In this document: positions 8,768 through 14,269 of the stretch, in pieces
Position numbering within the stretch: the first letter of the stretch is position 1
Layout of the letters: each line of letters begins with the position of its first letter
NCBI GenBank assembly: GCA_021300125.1
Contig: JAJTHX010000006.1
Coordinates: forward strand, 1 to 14,269
Source of the DNA: Betaproteobacteria bacterium
GTDB lineage: Bacteria > Pseudomonadota > Gammaproteobacteria > Burkholderiales > SG8-41
Direction of reading: 5' to 3'
DNA length: 14,269 bases
Position numbers and translations under genes: made by a program
Notes under the pieces: model-generated
What the model was told of the DNA's origin: nothing
The model's database searches: none
Seen by the model: the letters and a program-made list of their open reading frames with translations, nothing else

Positions 8768-9916
8768 TCAGTTTCCGGGGAGGGCTTCGGGCGGGCAGCC
8801 GCCGTCCAGCGGCAGCGCGGGCGGCGCTTCGCGCGCCGACTCGATGATGCCGCCGCCGAGGCAGACGCGGCTTTCGTAGATCACCACCGACTGGCCCGGT
8901 GTCACCGCCCACTGGTTCTCGGAAAAATCGACCACGCAGCCTTCGCGGTCCGCCCGCGCCAGCGAGCAGGCCGAATCACGCTGGCGGTAGCGCGTTTTTG
9001 CGCCGTAGACCCAATGCGTGCGCGGCGGCTCGCCGCTGACCCAGCTGACATTGACCGCGGTGAGCTGGTCGGAGAGCAGGCGCGGGTGGTCGTGCCCCTG
9101 CACCACCACCAGACGGTTGTTGGCCATGTCCTTTTCCGCGACGTACCAGGCTTCGCCGTCGCCATCGCGGGACCCGCCGATGCCCAGTCCCTGGCGCTGG
9201 CCCAGGGTGTAGAAGGTGAGGCCCATGTGGCGCCCCACGCGGCGGCCCTCGGGGGTCACGATGTCGCCGGGATTGCCCGGCAGGTAGCGGTTGAGGAACT
9301 CACGGAACGGGCGCTCGCCGATGAAGCAGATGCCGGTGGAGTCCTTCTTGTCGTGGTTGGGCAGACCTTCGCGGCGCGCGATCTCGCGCACCTCGCGCTT
9401 GTAGAGCGTGCCGAGGGGGAACAGCGTTTTTGACAGCTGCTGCTGGTTCAGGCGGTGCAGGAAGTAGCTCTGGTCCTTGGTGCCGTCCTCGGCCTTGAGC
9501 AGCTGGTGCAGGCCGTCGACTTCGCGCACCTGGGCATAGTGGCCGGTGGCGATGCGGTCGGCTCCCAGGTTGATCGCGTGGTCGAGGAAAGCCTTGAACT
9601 TGATCTCGGCGTTGCACAGCACGTCGGGGTTGGGCGTGCGGCCGGCTTTGTACTCGCTGAGGAACTCGCTGAACACGCGCTCCTTGTACTCGGCGCTGAA
9701 GTTGACCGCTTCGATGTCGATGCCGATGCGGTCGGCGACGGCCACCGCGTCAACAAGATCCTGGCGCGAGCTGCAGTATTCGTCGCTGTCGTCATCCTCC
9801 CAGTTCTTCATGAACAGGCCCGCGACCTCGAAGCCCTGCTGTTTGAGCAGCAGCGCCGCGACCGAGGAATCGACGCCGCCGGACATGCCGATGACGATTT
9901 TCTGTTTGCGGCTCAT
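8768..9916 (-). CDS. mnmA: tRNA-specific 2-thiouridylase MnmA
   Basis: MnmA makes 2-thiouridine at wobble position 34 of Lys, Glu and Gln tRNAs, using ATP and sulfur relayed by the Tus system. The 382-residue protein has the PP-loop [10 protein letters not shown] (10-19). It also has the catalytic cysteine 101 in [14 protein letters not shown], the persulfide-carrying cysteine 197 in [13 protein letters not shown], and the C-terminal CLGGGII. About 27 residues follow CLGGGII, a Pro-rich extension ([18 protein letters not shown]) that looks dispensable. The ATG at 9916 overlaps the nudJ stop as ATGA, so the two genes are probably translationally coupled. This matches the nudJ-mnmA order of E. 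coli. Confidence 0.97.
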   Translation of the reverse strand: MSRKQKIVIGMSGGVDSSVAALLLKQQGFEVAGLFMKNWEDDDSDEYCSSRQDLVDAVAVADRIGIDIEAVNFSAEYKERVFSEFLSEYKAGRTPNPDVLCNAEIKFKAFLDHAINLGADRIATGHYAQVREVDGLHQLLKAEDGTKDQSYFLHRLNQQQLSKTLFPLGTLYKREVREIARREGLPNHDKKDSTGICFIGERPFREFLNRYLPGNPGDIVTPEGRRVGRHMGLTFYTLGQRQGLGIGGSRDGDGEAWYVAEKDMANNRLVVVQGHDHPRLLSDQLTAVNVSWVSGEPPRTHWVYGAKTRYRQRDSACSLARADREGCVVDFSENQWAVTPGQSVVIYESRVCLGGGIIESAREAPPALPLDGGCPPEALPGN

Positions 9917-10386
9917 GCTGGGTTCCGGTCAAAGTGGTGGATCGCCTGCAGCGGATAGCGCTGGCCGGCCAGATGGTCGTCCACGCAGCGCTGCAGCAGC
10001 GGGCTGCGGTGGCGGTCGGCGCAGGCGCGGATTTCGCCGGCGCTCATCCACAGCGCGCGGCGGATGCCGGCGTCGAGCTGCAATCCCGGCCTGGGCTCGG
10101 ACACGGTGCCGGTGAAGGCGAAGCGCAGGTAGGTCACGCCATCGCCGGGGTGCGCATGCTGGTAGATGCCCAACAGCGCGTTCGGGGTGAAGTCGCGGGC
10201 GGATTCCTCGAGGGTTTCGCGGATCACGGCTTCGATCAGCGATTCTCCGTCCTCAAGATGCCCGGCCGGCTGGTTGTAGCGGATGCCGTAACGGGTGTCT
10301 TCTTCGACCAGCAGGAAGCGGCCGTCATGCTCGATCACCGCGGCGACGGTGACATTGGGTTTCCATTGGTGCTCACGCGGATTCAT
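9913..10386 (-). CDS. nudJ: Nudix hydrolase NudJ (phosphatase, HMP-PP/thiamin-PP type)
   Basis: This 157-residue Nudix enzyme hydrolyses phosphate from nucleotide or pyrimidine diphosphates; E. coli NudJ acts on thiamin precursors. The Nudix box [20 protein letters not shown] (residues 42-61) has every metal-binding glutamate. Flanking blocks [20 protein letters not shown] and GQRYPLQAI are close to E. coli NudJ (YmfB), and the neighbour mnmA is the same as in E. coli. No Shine-Dalgarno sequence precedes the ATG. Instead TAAAAT lies eight bases before it and could be a -10 box for a nearly leaderless transcript. The gene starts downstream of a strong terminator that isolates it from the peptide gene before it. 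Confidence 0.93.
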   Translation of the reverse strand: MNPREHQWKPNVTVAAVIEHDGRFLLVEEDTRYGIRYNQPAGHLEDGESLIEAVIRETLEESARDFTPNALLGIYQHAHPGDGVTYLRFAFTGTVSEPRPGLQLDAGIRRALWMSAGEIRACADRHRSPLLQRCVDDHLAGQRYPLQAIHHFDRNPA

Positions 10387-10443
10387 GCGGCCGTATTTTA
10401 ACGGCCGGCCGTCCCGGGACGGGAATGCGGCAAAACGCGGGCG

Positions 10444-10470
10444 AAAAAAAAGCAGGGCCGAAGCCCTGCT
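10444..10470 (-). terminator. Rho-independent terminator after peptide gene 1
   Basis: On the minus strand an 8-bp stem AGCAGGGC/GCCCTGCT closes a UUCG tetraloop and is followed by a T-run (complement of the A-run at 10444-10451). The structure lies 20 bases after the stop codon of the small peptide gene. Confidence 0.93.
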
Positions 10471-10489
10471 TTCGAGATCCAGCCGGAGA

Positions 10490-10609
10490 TTACTTCTTCT
10501 CGGCTTTTTTCTCGGCTTTTTTCTCGTCTTTCTTGTCGGCAGCGAAAGCCGGCGAGACGGAGACGATCGAGAACAGGGCGGCCACGAAGGCGGCGAACAG
10601 TTTGGTCAT
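10490..10609 (-). CDS. Small secreted Lys/Glu-rich peptide 1
   Basis: This 39-residue product starts MTKLFAAFVAALFSIVSVSP and has a clear Sec-type signal peptide ending AFA. The predicted mature part is only about 16 residues, almost all Lys, Glu, Asp and Ala, ending in repeats of AEKK. GAGG lies before the ATG at 10609 with a five-base spacer, and a UUCG terminator follows the stop. The longer frame starting at 10705 is rejected, because it would hide the signal peptide behind a Pro-rich tail without a ribosome binding site. A paralogue with the same ribosome-binding segment lies directly upstream. I do not recognise a characterised family. A periplasmic role such as a helical, highly charged stress peptide is a guess. 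Confidence 0.78.
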   Translation of the reverse strand: MTKLFAAFVAALFSIVSVSPAFAADKKDEKKAEKKAEKK

Positions 10610-10663
10610 GATTTCCTCATTTTTGGTGGATTGACCGGGTGGATCCCGGAGCCCCGCCGGAAA

Positions 10664-10689
10664 CATGCCGGCCGGAAGTGGCCGGCATG
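10664..10689. repeat. 10-bp inverted repeat in the leader of peptide gene 1
   Basis: CATGCCGGCC (10664-10673) and GGCCGGCATG (10680-10689) are perfect complements around a six-base loop. There is no T-run on either strand, so it is not a simple terminator. It lies 55 bases before the peptide 1 start and could be an RNA hairpin in the leader or an operator. Confidence 0.6.
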
Positions 10690-10723
10690 AGGCGTTGCAG
10701 GCCACACTGTAACAATCCGCTCC

Positions 10724-10759
10724 AAAAAAGAAAAGGCAGGGGGGTACCCCCCTGCCTTT
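10724..10759 (-). terminator. Rho-independent terminator after peptide gene 2
   Basis: A perfect 28-base palindrome (10732-10759, arms AAAGGCAGGGGGGT and ACCCCCCTGCCTTT) is followed on the minus strand by a T-rich tract interrupted by one C (complement of 10724-10734). It lies 17 bases after the peptide 2 stop codon. Confidence 0.9.
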
Positions 10760-10776
10760 CCCAGAGAAATGCGAGA

Positions 10777-10908
10777 TTACTTCTTCTCGGCTTTTTTCTC
10801 TTCTTTCTTCTCGGCCTTTTTCTCTTCCTTCTTCTCGGCGGCAACGGCCGGGGCGATGGCGACGGTCGAGAACACGGCGGCGATGATGGCGGCGAACAGT
10901 TTGTTCAT
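10777..10908 (-). CDS. Small secreted Lys/Glu-rich peptide 2 (paralogue of peptide 1)
   Basis: The frame from the ATG at 10908 encodes 43 residues, starting MNKLFAAIIAAVFSTVAIAP with a signal peptide ending AVA and a mature tail of EKKEEKKAEKK-type repeats. The start region AATGAGGAAATCATG is identical to that of peptide 1, and both proteins begin M-T/N-K-L-F-A-A, so the pair arose by duplication. Each copy has its own terminator, which suggests separate transcripts and possibly different control. The predicted mature peptide is about 20 residues and strongly charged, with no Cys and no aromatic residue. Function unknown. Confidence 0.76.
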   Translation of the reverse strand: MNKLFAAIIAAVFSTVAIAPAVAAEKKEEKKAEKKEEKKAEKK

Positions 10909-10923
10909 GATTTCCTCATTAAT

Positions 10924-10935
10924 GGTTGATCAACC
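10924..10935. promoter_or_regulatory. 12-bp palindrome before peptide gene 2
   Basis: GGTTGATCAACC is a perfect palindrome 15 bases before the ATG of peptide 2. A second hairpin (GACCGA/TCGGTC, 10953-10968) lies just upstream in the leader. They may be an operator and a leader RNA structure; no factor can be named. Confidence 0.35.
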
Positions 10936-11010
10936 AGGCTGTTTGAGCCCTGGACCGAAAAGTCGGTCAGAGCCAATAACGCCGGCTATCGGGGGCGGTT
11001 GACAGCCGGG

Positions 11011-11036
11011 GGAGGGATTTCGTCAGGAATCCCTCC
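11011..11036. repeat. Inverted repeat spanning the rluE stop codon
   Basis: GGAGGGATT (11011-11019) and AATCCCTCC (11028-11036) form a 9-bp stem around an eight-base loop that contains the rluE stop (11023-11025). No T-run follows, so it may be a 3'-end stabiliser rather than an intrinsic terminator. Confidence 0.55.
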
Positions 11037-11604
11037 GTCTGGCGCGACTGAAAAAATTATCATTTATTATCAATGACTTATGATTTCCCGGGGGAAGGCC
11101 GTCGATGGACCAGGGCCCCACGCTGTAGCGGATCAGGTGCAGGGTGGGCAGACCCACTGCAGCGGTCATCCGTCGCACCTGGCGGTTCTTGCCCTCACGC
11201 AGGGTGAGTACGAGCCAGCTGGTGGGGATGTGCTGGCGCACCCGGATCGGCGGTTGCCGCGGCCATAGCCACTCCGGTGCCTCTGCGATGCGGACTTCGG
11301 CCGGCAAGGCCCGGAAGTCGCCCAGGTCGATGCCAGCCCGCAGCGGAGCCAGCGCCTCATCCGTGGCGGCGCCATCGACCTGGGCCCAGTAGGTCTTGGC
11401 CATCTTGTGGCGGGGATTAGCGATCTGATGTTGCAGCGCACCATCATCGGTCAGCAGCACCAGGCCTTCGCTGTCGGTGTCCAGCCGGCCGGCCGGGTAG
11501 ACGCTGGGCTGGTCAATGAACTGCCTCAGCGTGGGCTTGTCGCCCGAAGGGCTGAACTGGCAGATCACGCCGCAGGGCTTGTTGAACAGGATCAGCGTGG
11601 CCAT
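11023..11604 (-). CDS. rluE: 23S rRNA pseudouridine synthase RluE
   Basis: RluE isomerises a uridine (2457 in E. coli numbering) of 23S rRNA in the peptidyl transferase region. The 193-residue protein belongs to the RsuA/RluB/E/F family but lacks the N-terminal S4 domain. The catalytic motif is AGRLDTDSEGL with Asp42; LILFNKPCGV (4-13), WLWPRQPPIRVRQHIPTSWL and EGKNRQVRRMTAAVG match E. coli RluE closely. The last 17 or so residues are encoded by an unusually AT-rich patch (about 11050-11085). There is no Shine-Dalgarno sequence; TAGAAT lies six bases before the ATG at 11604. The neighbours nudJ and mnmA match the E. coli order, here with two peptide genes inserted. Confidence 0.95.
   Translation of the reverse strand: MATLILFNKPCGVICQFSPSGDKPTLRQFIDQPSVYPAGRLDTDSEGLVLLTDDGALQHQIANPRHKMAKTYWAQVDGAATDEALAPLRAGIDLGDFRALPAEVRIAEAPEWLWPRQPPIRVRQHIPTSWLVLTLREGKNRQVRRMTAAVGLPTLHLIRYSVGPWSIDGLPPGNHKSLIINDNFFSRARRRDS
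11056..11072. repeat. AT-rich direct repeat ATTATCA-TTT-ATTATCA inside the rluE 3' end
   Basis: Two exact copies of ATTATCA at 11056-11062 and 11066-11072 repeat at a 10-base period, one DNA turn, in an otherwise GC-rich region. The half-sites resemble GATAAT units of a Fur box, but the spacing is not the usual one. It lies about 150 bases upstream of the peptide 2 start. Confidence 0.4.
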
Positions 11605-11648
11605 GTGGCGATTCTAGTGCGGTGTGACGGGAGCCCTGCGGCTGCCGC

Positions 11649-11680
11649 AAAAGACAACGCCCGCGGTTGCGGGCGTTGTC
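11649..11680 (-). terminator. Rho-independent terminator after the 458-residue gene
   Basis: GACAACGCCCGC (11653-11664) and GCGGGCGTTGTC (11669-11680) form a perfect 12-bp stem with a four-base loop, followed on the minus strand by TTTT. It starts 33 bases after the stop codon at 11714-11716. The T-run is short, but the stem is very stable. Confidence 0.88.
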
Positions 11681-11713
11681 GGTGGTTCTGCGGCCTGTGG
11701 GGCCGGATGGGGT

Positions 11714-13090
11714 TTACTTGCTGCCCCAGGGCTTGATGGCCTCTTTCAGCTTGTTGTAGCCATCGAGGTAGCGCGGACGCTTGCCGGCGTAGATCTTGTC
11801 GAAGGTCGCGAGCTGGGCATCGAGCCAGGCCGCGAGTTCCTTGTTGCCGGGGTTGGCCGCCTTGTAGGCCTCGTTGATCAGCACGAAGTGGATGCGCGGA
11901 TCGTAGGGGTCCTTGGTGCCGCCGACGGTTTCGTCGCCGGCGAGCAGGCGCATCAGCATCGCGTCAGCCGAGCCGAGGGTCTGTTCGTAGATCGGCGCGC
12001 CTTCCATGCGGTACATGACGCTGGTCATGTCCTTGCCGTTGGTCATGGTGAAGCCCATTTCCTTCCACACGTCGGCCATCTTGCGGCCGGTCTTGGCGTG
12101 GTCGAGCACCATCTGGCCCCATTTGCGCAGCACATCCGGCGCGTCGGCCATCAGGTCGGTCAGGCGGTCGCCGTCGAGGTCGGTCGAATAGACGATGCAC
12201 TCGCGCTGCTCGATCATGTCGTGCAGCAGCAGGCCGAAGTTGGTGTCCGAGATGTGCTCGTAAATGTCGCCGCTCCAGGTCTCCATGCCTTTCTTGAAGT
12301 CCTTGGGCAGCAGCGCGACGATGGCGTCGACATTTTCCTTGTGCTCCTCGTAGGCGTCCACGGCGTACTGGCGCTTGAGCTTGAACTGGGTGCCCTGGAT
12401 CAGCCAGCGGAACAGGCCCGCGTTGACCGCGTCTTCCTTGGCCTGGGTCGGCTTGGTGGCCACACGGCCGATGCAGCCGCGGTCCTTGACCAGCTGCAGG
12501 AACAGGCGCGCGGCATAGGCCATGCGCACGCCGGGGGTGTTCATTTCCGAATGGATGTTGCCGGTCTCTTTCTCCACCTTGAACTTCTTGTTGTCCTGAG
12601 AGTAGGGCAGGCCGGGCATGAAGCGTACGTTGGTGATCGAGCCGTAGGGGCGGACATTGCAGTACACGCCGGCGGCGGTTCGCAGCGGGGCGTTGGCCGA
12701 CTTGCCGGCGACGACGACTTTCTTGCCGCCGTCATTGACCATGAAATCGCCCGCGGTGGACCATTTCAGACAGGTGTAGTCCATCTTGCCGAACCACTCC
12801 AGCGACTTCAGCTTGGTGTCATGGCGGAACTGGGCCATCATCGGAACGCCGAGGAAGGGCAGGCCGAGCACATCGAGCGCCATGATGGTGCCGTTCAGGG
12901 CGAAGGTGTCGGTGAGCGCGTGGGCAACCGGATTGACGCCCCCGGCGAAATTGCCGCCTTCCCAGATGATCGCGTCGCTGATGCCGCGCGGCTGGGTCTT
13001 GGAGCGCTTGAACACGCTGTCCAGGTATTTGAAGAGGTCGCCGCCGTTTTCTTCCTGCGCGATTTTCAGCAGGTCCAGTTTTCCGCTCAT
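11714..13090 (-). CDS. Unrecognised 458-residue cytosolic protein
   Basis: I do not recognise this family. The protein has no signal peptide, no membrane segment, no P-loop and no GxGxxG dinucleotide motif. Notable stretches are WEGGNFAGGVNP (43-54), four scattered cysteines (107, 144, 206, 298), an Asp-rich TDLDGDRLTD (303-312) that could bind a metal ion or a phosphosugar, and GSADAMLMRLLAGDE (373-387). GGAG lies seven bases before the ATG and a strong terminator follows the stop. Codon use is like its neighbours, so it is a resident, probably well-expressed gene. As I recall, several betaproteobacteria carry icd (isocitrate dehydrogenase) beside the csp-clpS-clpA genes, but this protein does not resemble either isocitrate dehydrogenase type. 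It is probably an enzyme. Confidence 0.88.
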   Translation of the reverse strand: MSGKLDLLKIAQEENGGDLFKYLDSVFKRSKTQPRGISDAIIWEGGNFAGGVNPVAHALTDTFALNGTIMALDVLGLPFLGVPMMAQFRHDTKLKSLEWFGKMDYTCLKWSTAGDFMVNDGGKKVVVAGKSANAPLRTAAGVYCNVRPYGSITNVRFMPGLPYSQDNKKFKVEKETGNIHSEMNTPGVRMAYAARLFLQLVKDRGCIGRVATKPTQAKEDAVNAGLFRWLIQGTQFKLKRQYAVDAYEEHKENVDAIVALLPKDFKKGMETWSGDIYEHISDTNFGLLLHDMIEQRECIVYSTDLDGDRLTDLMADAPDVLRKWGQMVLDHAKTGRKMADVWKEMGFTMTNGKDMTSVMYRMEGAPIYEQTLGSADAMLMRLLAGDETVGGTKDPYDPRIHFVLINEAYKAANPGNKELAAWLDAQLATFDKIYAGKRPRYLDGYNKLKEAIKPWGSK

Positions 13091-13287
13091 TTAAGGTCTC
13101 CGTTCCGATTGGGGCATGCAAGATGGGCGCGCAAGGGCGCCGGGTGGGGCTTGCGGGCGCTGGCGGGGCCCGCGGCCGTGACCGCCTGCACCGTTCAAGA
13201 CGGCCGGCAGGTCAAGGAGGCGATTATCGCATTATTTGCCGGGCCTGCCAGAGGCTTGCCAGCCTTGGGGCAGGCGGCACAGGGCGT

Positions 13288-13318
13288 AAAAAAGCCCGCG
13301 CCGGAAGGCGCGGGCTTT
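13288..13318 (-). terminator. Rho-independent terminator after the cold-shock gene
   Basis: AAAGCCCGCGCC (13291-13302) and GGCGCGGGCTTT (13307-13318) form a perfect 12-bp stem with a four-base loop, followed on the minus strand by a T-run (complement of the A-run from 13288). It lies 48 bases after the stop codon. Confidence 0.92.
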
Positions 13319-13366
13319 GCCGTGCAGGGCCGCGAACCCGGAAGGGCGCGCGGCGGAAAAGCGTGT

Positions 13367-13570
13367 TCAGGCTGCTTGGATATTCGAGGCCTGTTTGCCC
13401 TTCGGGCCCTGGGTGACTTCGAAGGAGACTTTCTGGCCTTCCTTGAGCGTCTTGAAGCCGCTCATCTGGATGGCCGAGAAATGCGCGAAGAGGTCTTCGC
13501 TGCCGTCATCGGGGGTAATGAAGCCGTAGCCTTTGGAGTCGTTGAACCATTTCACAGTGCCAGTTGCCAT
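13367..13570 (-). CDS. CspA-family cold-shock protein
   Basis: This 67-residue single-domain cold-shock protein binds single-stranded RNA and DNA and probably acts as an RNA chaperone. RNP1 is KGYGFI and RNP2 is DLFAHF; the [18 protein letters not shown] start and [15 protein letters not shown] are typical. The ATG at 13570 is chosen over an in-frame start at 13654 because the family begins at this methionine; AGGCAGG lies upstream. The predicted leader is about 117 nt, as in cold-induced csp genes. It sits divergent from clpS; in E. coli cspD is next to clpS, but the sequence does not tell whether this is a CspD orthologue. Confidence 0.95.
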   Translation of the reverse strand: MATGTVKWFNDSKGYGFITPDDGSEDLFAHFSAIQMSGFKTLKEGQKVSFEVTQGPKGKQASNIQAA

Positions 13571-13693
13571 ATGCCTGCCTTGATAGAAAAGCGGATGGGC
13601 TCCGCGATTTGTTCGAGTTCCAAGGATCGCACCGGCCAAAATCTGGTATAGCACTGGTCTTGCGATGAAGCCTGAACCCCAACACCCGACTGC

Positions 13694-13722
13694 TTTCTAG
13701 GTTATTTGTGCGGGAAAGTCAA
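13694..13722 (-). promoter_or_regulatory. Sigma70-like promoter of the cold-shock gene
   Basis: TTGACT (13722-13717), a 17-base spacer and TAGAAA (13699-13694) on the minus strand predict transcription start near 13687, leaving a leader of about 117 nt before the ATG. Confidence 0.55.
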
Positions 13723-13783
13723 GTGCCGGCAGCGGTGCCCCCGGATGGGTCCGGCAAGCCCGTTTTTGGTGCCATTTCGGCAC

Positions 13784-13811
13784 TTGAAAATTTCAGGATT
13801 CCAGACACAAT
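13784..13811 (+). promoter_or_regulatory. Possible sigma70 promoter of clpS
   Basis: TTGAAA (13784-13789), a 16-base spacer and CACAAT (13806-13811) predict transcription start near 13818. The match is moderate. A small hairpin GTGCC/GGCAC lies just upstream at 13769-13783. Confidence 0.4.
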
Positions 13812-13861
13812 AGTCGCGCAGTCCCCATTGATTGAACACGGCATTCCCGACCTCACCAGGC

Positions 13862-14170
13862 ATGGCCAATCGGCAGCGTGAAGACACCGTCCTTGAGGCG
13901 AAGCGTAGCAAGACCAAGCCGCCCCCGATGTTCAAGGTGCTGCTGCTCAACGACGACTACACTCCGATGGATTTCGTGATCGGGGTATTGCAGCGGTTTT
14001 TCGGTTTGAACCGCGAGCGCGCGACCCAGGTCATGCTCAAGGTTCACCGCGAGGGCATGGGGGTTTGCGGTATCTTTCCCCGCGATGTTGCAGCGACCAA
14101 AGTCGAACAGGTAAAGTCGTACGCCAAGCAGCACCAGCATCCGTTGCAGTGCGTGATGGAAGAAAATTGA
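13862..14170 (+). CDS. clpS: ClpS, adaptor of the ClpAP protease
   Basis: ClpS binds proteins with N-degron residues and hands them to ClpA for degradation by ClpP. The 102-residue product has a flexible N-terminal tail, then [20 protein letters not shown] with the Asn-Asp-Asp segment that lines the N-degron pocket, and [23 protein letters not shown] and HPLQCVMEE as in other ClpS proteins. The ATG at 13862 gives the usual length; an in-frame TTG at 13832 would add ten residues. The ribosome binding site is weak (AGG close to the ATG). clpA starts 22 bases after the stop, so the adaptor and unfoldase are co-transcribed as expected. Confidence 0.96.
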   Translation: MANRQREDTVLEAKRSKTKPPPMFKVLLLNDDYTPMDFVIGVLQRFFGLNRERATQVMLKVHREGMGVCGIFPRDVAATKVEQVKSYAKQHQHPLQCVMEEN

Positions 14171-14192
14171 GACCAGCCCAGGAACCGACACC

Positions 14193-14269
14193 ATGATTGC
14201 CCAGGAACTCGAAGTCAGCTTGCACATGGCGTTTATGGAGGCGCGGCAGAAACGGCACGAATTCATCAC
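14193..14269 (+). CDS. clpA: ClpA, ATPase subunit of ClpAP (only the N-terminus is in the window)
   Basis: Only 25 codons are present, beginning MIAQELEVSLHMAFMEARQK, which is the highly conserved start of the ClpA N-terminal domain (the ClpS-binding domain). AGGA lies before the ATG with a suitable spacer. The gene continues beyond the right edge, and its AAA+ modules are not visible. Position directly after clpS confirms the call. Confidence 0.93.
   Translation, partial: MIAQELEVSLHMAFMEARQKRHEFI

Noticed and set aside
11714..13090. Isocitrate dehydrogenase, suggested by neighbourhood.
   Set aside because: The sequence has none of the conserved blocks of dimeric or monomeric isocitrate dehydrogenase.
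11624..13651. A 675-codon plus-strand open frame opposite the 458-residue gene and the cold-shock gene.
   Set aside because: It is the antisense shadow of high-GC coding sequence, has no ribosome binding site and overlaps two better-supported genes and two terminators.
13571..13654. An N-terminally extended cold-shock protein starting at 13654.
   Set aside because: The family begins at the methionine at 13570, which has a ribosome binding site, and the extension has no relation to the family.
13769..13783. The GTGCC/GGCAC hairpin upstream of clpS as a terminator.
   Set aside because: The stem is only five pairs with no proper T-run, and no gene ends nearby on either strand.
13832..13861. 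TTG at 13832 as the clpS start.
   Set aside because: The ATG at 13862 gives the usual ClpS length and N-terminus. The TTG has no ribosome binding site.

Overview
The window is high-GC and densely coding. Its gene set points to a proteobacterium, most likely a betaproteobacterium. The block mnmA, nudJ, rluE resembles the E. coli purB-hflD-mnmA-nudJ-rluE neighbourhood, and a cold-shock gene, clpS and clpA follow it. This placement is inferred from protein similarity and gene order; no database was searched.

Layout. (1) 1-2764, minus strand: selA and selB, overlapping by four bases (ATGA). SelA makes selenocysteinyl-tRNA and SelB is the elongation factor that delivers it; selB runs off the left edge. 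(2) 2943-7217, plus strand: a three-gene ABC export operon (ATPase, FtsX-type permease, periplasmic adaptor). A near-perfect FNR/ANR-type site lies just upstream. (3) 7270-8040, minus strand: the most important locus. A glutaredoxin-like N-terminal domain is fused to a DinB-like domain, and the reading frame crosses one in-frame TGA exactly where the first active-site cysteine belongs (U-S-S-C). The TGA is followed by a perfect 8-bp hairpin whose loop begins with GU, placed as a bacterial SECIS should be. With selA and selB 5 kb away, I read it as a selenoprotein. Ordinary gene callers would cut off its active site. (4) 8162-8767, plus strand: a glutathione S-transferase divergent from the selenoprotein gene, with abutting promoters. 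(5) 8768-11604, minus strand: mnmA and nudJ overlapping by ATGA, two tandem paralogous genes for tiny secreted Lys/Glu-rich peptides, each with its own terminator, then rluE. (6) 11714-13090, minus strand: a 458-residue protein I do not recognise, well framed by a ribosome binding site and a terminator. (7) 13367-13570, minus strand: a CspA-family protein with a leader of about 117 nt. (8) 13862 to the end, plus strand: clpS and the first codons of clpA.

How the genes fit together. SelA and SelB can decode the UGA of the glutaredoxin-DinB gene, although selD and selC are not in the window. The selenoprotein and the glutathione S-transferase both suggest low-molecular-weight thiol chemistry, and their shared control region suggests joint regulation. 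ClpS and ClpA form the N-end-rule protease adaptor and unfoldase pair. The exporter lacks an outer-membrane partner here.

There is no gene-free stretch longer than 300 bases. The larger gaps (2765-2942, 10909-11022, 13091-13366, 13571-13861) hold the promoters, hairpins and terminators listed. I saw no tRNA, rRNA, CRISPR array or insertion sequence.
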